From assembly GCA_013821525.1 (NCBI GenBank), contig JACDGR010000083.1:1-10775 (forward strand): a stretch of 10,775 bases of DNA, written 5' to 3'. Both the position numbers and the translations under genes were made by a program. The notes beneath the pieces were generated by a model that made no database searches, was not told the origin of the DNA, and saw nothing but the letters and a program-made list of their open reading frames with translations. This stretch comes from Actinomycetota bacterium. Lineage in GTDB: Bacteria; Actinomycetota; Thermoleophilia; Gaiellales; Gaiellaceae. This document shows positions 6,250 through 10,775 of this stretch, one piece after another. Numbering within the stretch: the stretch's first letter is position 1; each line of letters starts with the position of its first letter.

Positions 6250-7269
6250 ATGGATGCCTCGATGGAGATCGGGATCTACACCTTTGCGGAGCTCGGTGAG
6301 GCAGGCCCGGCTCAGCGGATGCAGGAACTGCTCGAGGAAGCAGAGCTGGCGGAGCGCTCCAGCCTCGACGTCTTCGGGGTCGGCGAGCACCACCGCCCTG
6401 ATTTCGTCGTCTCCGCGCCCGCGGTTGCACTTGGCGCAGTCGCGGCGCGCACATCCCGCATCCGCCTGACGAGTGCGGTCAGCGTGCTCAGCTCGGACGA
6501 TCCCGTTCGCGTCTTCCAGGAGTTCGCGACGCTCGACCTGATCTCGGGCGGGCGGGCCGAGATCATGGCAGGGCGAGGCTCGTTCATCGAGTCCTTCCCG
6601 CTCTTCGGCTACGACCTCGACGACTACGACGCGTTGTTCGCGGAGAAGCTCGCGCTGCTCCTCGCACTGCGCGACACGGAACGCGTCACCTGGTCAGGGC
6701 GCCGGCGCGCACCGTTCGTCGATCTCGGTATCTACCCGAGACCCGTGCAGCACCCGCTGCCGGTCTGGGTCGCGGTCGGAGGCACGCCGGAGTCGGCGGC
6801 GCGCGCAGGCGCACTCGGGCTGCCCATGGCACTTGCGATCATCGGCGGCCAGCCGGAGCGCTTCGTGCCCTTCGCAGAGCTGCACCGCCGAGCTGCCGCC
6901 CACGCGGGGCACGTTCCGCTCTCCGCGCTCAGCATCAACTCGCACGCCTTCGTTGCCGAGACTGCGGAGGAAGCGCGCGACACGTTCTTCCCGTCGTACG
7001 CCGCGATGATGAACCGCATCGGCCGGGAGCGCGGCTGGCCGGGGATCACGCGCCAGGACTTCGATGCCCTGTGCTCGCCGCGCGGCGCGCTCGTCGTCGG
7101 GAGCCCCGAGCAGGTTGTCGAGAAGATCCTCTTTCAGCACGAGCTCTTCGGCCACCAACGGTTCCTGGCGCAGATGAGCGTCGGCCCGCTCCCGCACGCC
7201 GATGTGCTGCGCTCGATCGAGCTCTTCGGCACGGAGGTCGCACCCGCGGTGCGCGCAGCGCTCGCATGA
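6250..7269 (+). CDS. LLM-class flavin-dependent oxidoreductase
   Basis: 339 residues from ATG 6250. A luciferase-like monooxygenase fold (TIM barrel) that uses reduced FMN or F420; which cofactor and substrate cannot be told from sequence. Recognisable segments: MEIGIYTFAEL at the start, FGVGEHHRPDF (about 42-52), LTSAVSVLSSDDPVRVFQ, IMAGRGSFIESFPLFGYDL (about 105-123), VWVAVGGTP (to about 180), LPMALAIIGGQPERF, and EKILFQHELFGHQRF near the C-terminus. Length and motif order fit the family. Possible starts are GTG 6244, ATG 6250 and ATG 6262; homologues usually begin at the residue encoded by 6262, and none of the three has a strong Shine-Dalgarno sequence. Its stop overlaps the start of the DUF1684 gene (ATGA), so the two are translationally coupled and probably one operon. 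Cytoplasmic. Confidence 0.92.
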   Translation: MDASMEIGIYTFAELGEAGPAQRMQELLEEAELAERSSLDVFGVGEHHRPDFVVSAPAVALGAVAARTSRIRLTSAVSVLSSDDPVRVFQEFATLDLISGGRAEIMAGRGSFIESFPLFGYDLDDYDALFAEKLALLLALRDTERVTWSGRRRAPFVDLGIYPRPVQHPLPVWVAVGGTPESAARAGALGLPMALAIIGGQPERFVPFAELHRRAAAHAGHVPLSALSINSHAFVAETAEEARDTFFPSYAAMMNRIGRERGWPGITRQDFDALCSPRGALVVGSPEQVVEKILFQHELFGHQRFLAQMSVGPLPHADVLRSIELFGTEVAPAVRAALA

Positions 7270-7931
7270 ACGAGCTGACACTCCTCGACTGGAAGCGCCG
7301 CATCTTCGAGCTCTACGCCGAGATCCGTCGAGACGATGACGCCGAGCACGCGTGGCGCAACTGGCGCACCGTGCGCGACGAGCTCTTCCGCACGCATCCC
7401 CAATCCCCCATCCCGTCCGAACGGCGTGCGTCGTTCGCCGGACTGCCGTTCTTCGACTACGACCCCTCCACGCGGGTCGTCGGGAACGTCGAGCCCGCGG
7501 AACGTATGCAACGTGAGATCGCGACCTCGGGCGAGCAGCCGTACTCCTTCACGCGCTTTGCCCGCACGCGCTTCGAGCTGGCGGGCGAGCAGCACGCACT
7601 CGATCTGTACTGGCTCGACGGATACGGCGGCGGGCTGTACCTCTGCTTTGCGGACGCGACGGGCGGCGCAGAGACCTACGGCGCCGGCCGGTACCTGCTC
7701 GACACCGTCAAGGGCGCAGACCTTGGCGAGAGGTCAGGGCAGCTCGTGCTCGACTTCAACTTCTCGTACAACCCATCGTGCTCGTACGACCCACAGTGGG
7801 TCTGCCCGCTCGCACCATCTGGCAACCGGCTCGGCATCCCGATCCGCGCCGGCGAGCGCTTCCCTAACCGCGGAGAAACGCGATCTGCGCGGCGCGTGCG
7901 CGCCGGGCGAGCTCGAGCGGGAACGCGGTGA
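7266..7931 (+). CDS. DUF1684 family protein with unusual C-terminal tail
   Basis: 221 residues. The DUF1684 signature is clear: LPFFDYDPSTRVVG (about 60-73), YWLDGYGGGLYLCFAD, GAGRYLLDTVKGADLG (about 138-153) and DFNFSYNPSCSYDPQWVCPLAP (from 163), then NRLGIPIRAGERF. The family has no established biochemical role. Homologues usually stop soon after the RAGER motif (E197 here). This one reads on for about 23 residues in a basic, low-complexity tail (TRSARRVRAGRARAGTR) that is antisense to the end of the esterase gene. A TAA lies out of frame at 7865-7867, where a stop would be expected, so a one-base deletion in the CCC run at 7862-7864 could explain the extension. It is coupled to the LLM gene by an ATGA overlap; they may act on related substrates, though nothing shows which. 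Confidence 0.87.
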   Translation: MNELTLLDWKRRIFELYAEIRRDDDAEHAWRNWRTVRDELFRTHPQSPIPSERRASFAGLPFFDYDPSTRVVGNVEPAERMQREIATSGEQPYSFTRFARTRFELAGEQHALDLYWLDGYGGGLYLCFADATGGAETYGAGRYLLDTVKGADLGERSGQLVLDFNFSYNPSCSYDPQWVCPLAPSGNRLGIPIRAGERFPNRGETRSARRVRAGRARAGTR

Positions 7932-8772
7932 ACCCATGGATCCCCTCGGCGTAGACGGCGAGTTCCGCGTCGTTGCCGGCCTGACGCCAGCGCGCCTCCA
8001 TGAAGAGCGAGTCGTCGAGCAGCGGGTCGAGCGTGCCGCAGGTGAAGAGCGCCGGCGGCAGCCCGTGCAGGTCGGCGAAGAGCGGCGACACCTCCGCGGA
8101 CTGGCGCTCGGCAAGCGGCATTCCGGGCAGGAAGCAGTCTGCGAACCAGTCCATCATCGGCCCGGAGAGGATCAGGTCGCGCTCGCCCCAGAGGCGGCGG
8201 CTCGGAGTTCCGGTCAGGTCGAACGGGCCAAAGACGAGATTGGCCGCGTCGAACCTGCTCACGCCGCTCTCCCGCAGACGGAGGAGCGCTGCCACCGCGA
8301 GGTGCGCGCCTGCCGACTCGCCGCCGATCGCGAGGCGGCCATCGTACTGCTCGAGTATCCAACGCGCGGCGTCCTCAGCGTCGTCCGGCCCTGCTGGGAA
8401 CGGATGCTCGGGCGCGAGGCGATACTCGACGCTCACCACCGTCAGTGACGTCGCCTGAGCGATCTCCCAGAGCCATGCGTCCTGTCCGTCCGCGGAGCCG
8501 AGCATCCAGCCGCCCCCGTGCAGGTGAAGGTACGCGCCGCGCGGTCTCTCCGGCTCGAAGATGCGCAGAGAAATCTCGCCGGCGCGGCCAGGGACGGTGA
8601 GGGTGCGCGCCTGGTCGAGGAAGACGAGCGGCGGAAAGACACCGCGGCCCTCCCGACGTGCTCGCCGGATCATCGCCGGCGCGAGCGTCTGCAAGGATGG
8701 CTGCTGCGCGAGCAACTCCTCGAGCGCGGCATTGAACGCGCGCGTCTCGCCGACGACGTCCTCGCCGATCAA
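7864..8772 (-). CDS. Alpha/beta-hydrolase, HSL-type carboxylesterase
   Basis: 302 residues from TTG 8772. The hormone-sensitive-lipase type of the alpha/beta-hydrolase fold is shown by the oxyanion-hole motif LHLHGGGWMLGS (H85, G86-G88), the nucleophile elbow GGESAGAHLA (S153), EYRLAPEHPFPAGPDD between them, the acid in CGTLDPLLDD (D249) and the catalytic histidine in EGIHGFTAF (H279). The triad is complete. Such enzymes hydrolyse short acyl esters; the natural substrate is unknown. No signal peptide, so cytoplasmic. The start is uncertain: no ATG or GTG is suitably placed, while TTG at 8772 overlaps the TGA stop of the upstream lipoprotein gene (TTGA), with a second TTG at 8775; GAGG lies 11 to 14 bases upstream. 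This implies translational coupling. The 3' end runs into the opposing DUF1684 gene. Confidence 0.88.
   Translation of the reverse strand: MIGEDVVGETRAFNAALEELLAQQPSLQTLAPAMIRRARREGRGVFPPLVFLDQARTLTVPGRAGEISLRIFEPERPRGAYLHLHGGGWMLGSADGQDAWLWEIAQATSLTVVSVEYRLAPEHPFPAGPDDAEDAARWILEQYDGRLAIGGESAGAHLAVAALLRLRESGVSRFDAANLVFGPFDLTGTPSRRLWGERDLILSGPMMDWFADCFLPGMPLAERQSAEVSPLFADLHGLPPALFTCGTLDPLLDDSLFMEARWRQAGNDAELAVYAEGIHGFTAFPLELARRARAAQIAFLRG
7890..7905. terminator. GC-rich palindrome in the convergent overlap, possible bidirectional terminator
   Basis: CGGCGCGTGCGCGCCG is a perfect 16-base palindrome inside the 68-base stretch where the DUF1684 and esterase genes overlap tail-to-tail. The transcript from either strand could form a strong GC stem. 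There is no U-run, so it is at best a non-canonical terminator, and short palindromes are frequent in DNA this rich in GC. Confidence 0.25.
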
Positions 8773-9434
8773 CAATGCGGCGTATGCCTCGGATGGGTTC
8801 CCGGTGGGACGACGAGCATCGGCTGCCCGCGGAGGTCTGCGCCGTTGCCGATCTGCGCAGGTGGCGGCCGGTAGATGTCGATGTGTGCGCCACCGATCGC
8901 ACCTCCCGTGTCGCGGGCGACGACCCACCCGCGCGCCGGCGTCGCGCAGAGCGCGTGCATGAAGATGCGCGACCCGAAGGGGATCACGTGCCGGTCGACG
9001 GCAGCGCTCTTCCAGTAGACGAGGGTGCGTGAATGACCCTCGGCGTACCGCGCGCGAGCAGGTGCCGAGATGCGGAACGGGCGCCCGTTCGTCCAGAAGC
9101 CGGGCGCCGTGCACGGCGCAGTGTCACCGCCCGCCCGGTTGTACCAGCCGATGTCGTAGGGGCCGGCGAAGTGGTAGACGCGACCGTCGCTCGCCATCCC
9201 CTCCCCTTCCATCGGGAGGCCTCGGGCGCCGAAGAGCCAGTCGGAGCGGTGCCGTCCCGGGATGCCTGGGACGCGCACCAGCGGCCCGGTGAACCAGCGC
9301 TCCGGCGCCGGCCAGTACTCCGTGACGAGGGTGTTCTTGATCCAGCGCGGGCTCGTCAGGAGGTGATTCGCCGGAGGGGGCGGTGGCGGCGGGCACCCGG
9401 CGAGGGCAAGCGTCAGGGCGGCGGTCAGCAGCAT
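8769..9434 (-). CDS. Putative lipoprotein with 3D domain
   Basis: 221 residues. The N-terminus reads MLLTAALTLALAGC, a short hydrophobic stretch ending in a lipobox with Cys14, followed by seven prolines as a flexible linker. This predicts a lipoprotein outside the membrane, although the signal lacks the usual positive charges. Residues about 140-190 hold a 3D domain, named for three aspartates: AVDRHVIPFGSR (D147), GWVVARDTGGAIGG (D175) and AHIDIYRP (D186). This double-psi beta-barrel occurs in MltA-type lytic transglycosylases and in Rpf/YuiC-type peptidoglycan enzymes, so a role in cell-wall cleavage is likely but not proven. The middle part (YDIGWYNRAGGD, FWTNGRPFRI) is not recognised. 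ATG 9434 is the only start between an upstream in-frame stop and the hydrophobic segment, with GAGG only one base before it, an unusual spacing. The esterase gene overlaps its stop. Confidence 0.82.
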   Translation of the reverse strand: MLLTAALTLALAGCPPPPPPPANHLLTSPRWIKNTLVTEYWPAPERWFTGPLVRVPGIPGRHRSDWLFGARGLPMEGEGMASDGRVYHFAGPYDIGWYNRAGGDTAPCTAPGFWTNGRPFRISAPARARYAEGHSRTLVYWKSAAVDRHVIPFGSRIFMHALCATPARGWVVARDTGGAIGGAHIDIYRPPPAQIGNGADLRGQPMLVVPPGTHPRHTPHC

Positions 9435-9490
9435 TCCTCGATGTTCTCAGACTCCGCGCCGGTGCCGTCCCCTTCTGCGAGAATCGACCC
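9435..9490. promoter_or_regulatory. Short divergent intergenic region upstream of dnaX
   Basis: These 56 bases separate the lipoprotein and dnaX starts and should hold divergent, overlapping promoters. No convincing -35/-10 pair or dyad is visible. The 4.5S RNA and tRNA-Ser genes that sit next to dnaX in some bacteria are absent here. Confidence 0.35.
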
Positions 9491-10775
9491 GTGACCGCCC
9501 TCTACCGCAAGTACCGTCCGCGCACCTTTGCCGAGGTGGTCGGCCAGGAGGCGGTGGTGCGAACGCTGACGAACGCGATCGAGCAAGGGAAGGTGCGGCA
9601 GGCCTATCTCTTCGCCGGCCCGCGCGGCACGGGCAAGACCTCGCTGGCGCGTATCCTCGCCAAGTCGGTGAACTGCGAGCACGGCCCCACGGCCACACCC
9701 GATCTGACGTGCCATGCGTGCGTGTCGATCACGAACGGCTCGTCGCTCGACGTGATCGAGATGGATGCGGCTTCGCAGCGCGGGATCGACGACATCCGTG
9801 AGATCCGCGAACGCGTCGTGCTGCAGCCGGTCGAGGGACGCTCGAAGGTCTACATCCTCGACGAGGCGCATCAGCTGACCGATGCGGCGTGGAACGCGCT
9901 GCTGAAGTTGATCGAGGAGCCGCCGCCGCACCTGCTCTTCATCTTCTGCACGACCGAGCTCCAGAAGGTGCTGCCGACCGTGCGCTCGCGTTGCCAGACG
10001 TTCGTCTTCCAGCGACCGCGCTTGCCCGACCTGATTCGCAAGCTGCGTCTGATCGCTGACGGCGAGCAGATCGATGTACCCGACGCGGCGCTCGCGCTGA
10101 TTGCGCGCGGCGGGCGCGGCGCCTACCGCGACGCCGAGTCGACGCTCGACCAGCTCGCGTCATCGACCGGCGGCGCGGTCTCGGTCCAGGATGTGCTGCA
10201 GCTGCTCGGTGCCGTCGAGGATGAGGTGTTGTTCCGCCTCTGCGATCAGGTCGTCGACGGTGACACCGCCGGGGCGCTGACGTTCCTCGAGGAGATCTCC
10301 GAGCAAGGGCAGGATCTGGGGCGGCTCGTCACAGACTTGCTCGAGCATCTGCGTCACCTGCTGCTCGTCCAGCACATGAACGAGGTGCCGGATTCGCTGC
10401 CGGTGACCGACGAGACGCGAGAGCGCCTGCGCGAGCAGGCGAACCAGCTGCCTGCTGCGACGGTCGTGCGGATGATCGACCTGCTCGCGGTCGCTGTCGA
10501 CGACATGCGCCAGGGTGGCGACCCACGTCTGCCGCTCGAGCTCGCGCTCGTCAAGGTGACGAGGCCGGCTGCAGATCTCTCGCGGGAGTCGGTCGCGTTT
10601 CGCCTCGAACGGCTCGAGGCGGGACACACCGTTGTGGGCGAAACACGCACTGCGGAAGCGCCTACCTCTGCGGTTTCCAGCCGGGAGGCGATTCCGTCCC
10701 CGGCGCTGGCCGCGGTGCCGGATCCACCGCGAGCAGACCTGGACCTCGAACAGCTTCAGGAGGCGTGGCGGCGGT
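9491..10775 (+). CDS. dnaX: DNA polymerase III subunit gamma/tau, partial
   Basis: 428 codons, cut by the right edge. DnaX is the ATPase of the clamp loader, which places the beta clamp on primed DNA at the replication fork. It starts with GTG 9491 and the hallmark ALYRKYRPRTF. The AAA+ module shows Walker A GPRGTGKTS (K49), Walker B VYILDEAHQL (D124, E125), CTTE and the sensor/arginine-finger motif VRSRCQTF (S166-R167-C168). The zinc module normally has four cysteines; here C62, C74 and C77 are present but the second position is D71 (TPDLTCHAC). The lid and collar domains follow to about residue 375, including QGQDLGRLVTDLLEHLRHLL, and the proline-rich linker of tau begins near 385. The Shine-Dalgarno sequence is weak. 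The clear identity anchors the window as chromosome. Confidence 0.97.
   Translation, partial: MTALYRKYRPRTFAEVVGQEAVVRTLTNAIEQGKVRQAYLFAGPRGTGKTSLARILAKSVNCEHGPTATPDLTCHACVSITNGSSLDVIEMDAASQRGIDDIREIRERVVLQPVEGRSKVYILDEAHQLTDAAWNALLKLIEEPPPHLLFIFCTTELQKVLPTVRSRCQTFVFQRPRLPDLIRKLRLIADGEQIDVPDAALALIARGGRGAYRDAESTLDQLASSTGGAVSVQDVLQLLGAVEDEVLFRLCDQVVDGDTAGALTFLEEISEQGQDLGRLVTDLLEHLRHLLLVQHMNEVPDSLPVTDETRERLREQANQLPAATVVRMIDLLAVAVDDMRQGGDPRLPLELALVKVTRPAADLSRESVAFRLERLEAGHTVVGETRTAEAPTSAVSSREAIPSPALAAVPDPPRADLDLEQLQEAWRR

Noticed and set aside
5406..6299. A 297-residue continuous plus-strand frame as the real product of the PAP2 locus.
   Set aside because: Only its first 115 or so residues look like PAP2; after 5760 it becomes Arg-rich nonsense while PSMH and GNHFFLD appear in another frame.
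7864..9114. An extended 416-residue form of the esterase starting at 9114.
   Set aside because: The extra N-terminal part is Arg/His-rich and antisense-like in composition, and it overlaps most of the 3D-domain lipoprotein gene; the hydrolase homology begins near 8772.

Overview
This window looks like chromosomal DNA from a high-GC actinobacterium, most likely of class Thermoleophilia (Solirubrobacterales or Gaiellales). GC is high with strong G/C preference at third codon positions. The partial DnaX and the pseudoreceiver protein resemble Thermoleophilia sequences as I remember them; this placement is recalled, not computed. I see no rRNA, tRNA, CRISPR array, insertion sequence or phage gene. 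The core gene dnaX at the right edge argues for chromosome rather than plasmid.

Layout from left to right. (1) 1-1839, minus: a glycosyltransferase with a GT4-type catalytic half and an extra C-terminal helical domain, cut by the left edge. (2) 1840-2020: a divergent intergenic region whose right end folds into a hairpin over the ribosome binding site of the next gene. (3) 2021-4582, plus: three overlapping signalling genes. The first is a phospho-site-less receiver joined to a HisKA_3-type dimerization/phosphoacceptor helix with no ATPase domain, the second a stand-alone CheY-like receiver, and the third a soluble PAS-PAS histidine kinase. (4) 4615-5292, plus: a conserved uncharacterised protein with an HRPCxxCR motif. 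(5) 5303-6084, plus: a PAP2-type membrane phosphoesterase broken by two +1 frameshifts. (6) 6030-6197, minus: a previously hidden 55-residue small protein. (7) 6250-7931, plus: an LLM-class flavin oxidoreductase translationally coupled to a DUF1684 protein. (8) 7864-9434, minus: a 3D-domain lipoprotein followed by a coupled alpha/beta-hydrolase esterase, ending tail-to-tail with the DUF1684 gene. (9) 9491 to the right edge, plus: dnaX, cut by the window end.

The most interesting part is the three-gene signalling operon. The kinase and the lone receiver look like a hybrid kinase split into two proteins. The first protein carries a histidine-bearing helix module but can neither bind ATP nor accept phosphate on its receiver. 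None of the three has a recognisable DNA-binding output domain. This suggests a phosphorelay or a scaffold/decoy arrangement whose output lies elsewhere in the genome; that is inference, not demonstrated. The other points to check are the doubly frameshifted PAP2 gene, the small antisense-overlapping protein, and a DnaX zinc motif lacking one cysteine.
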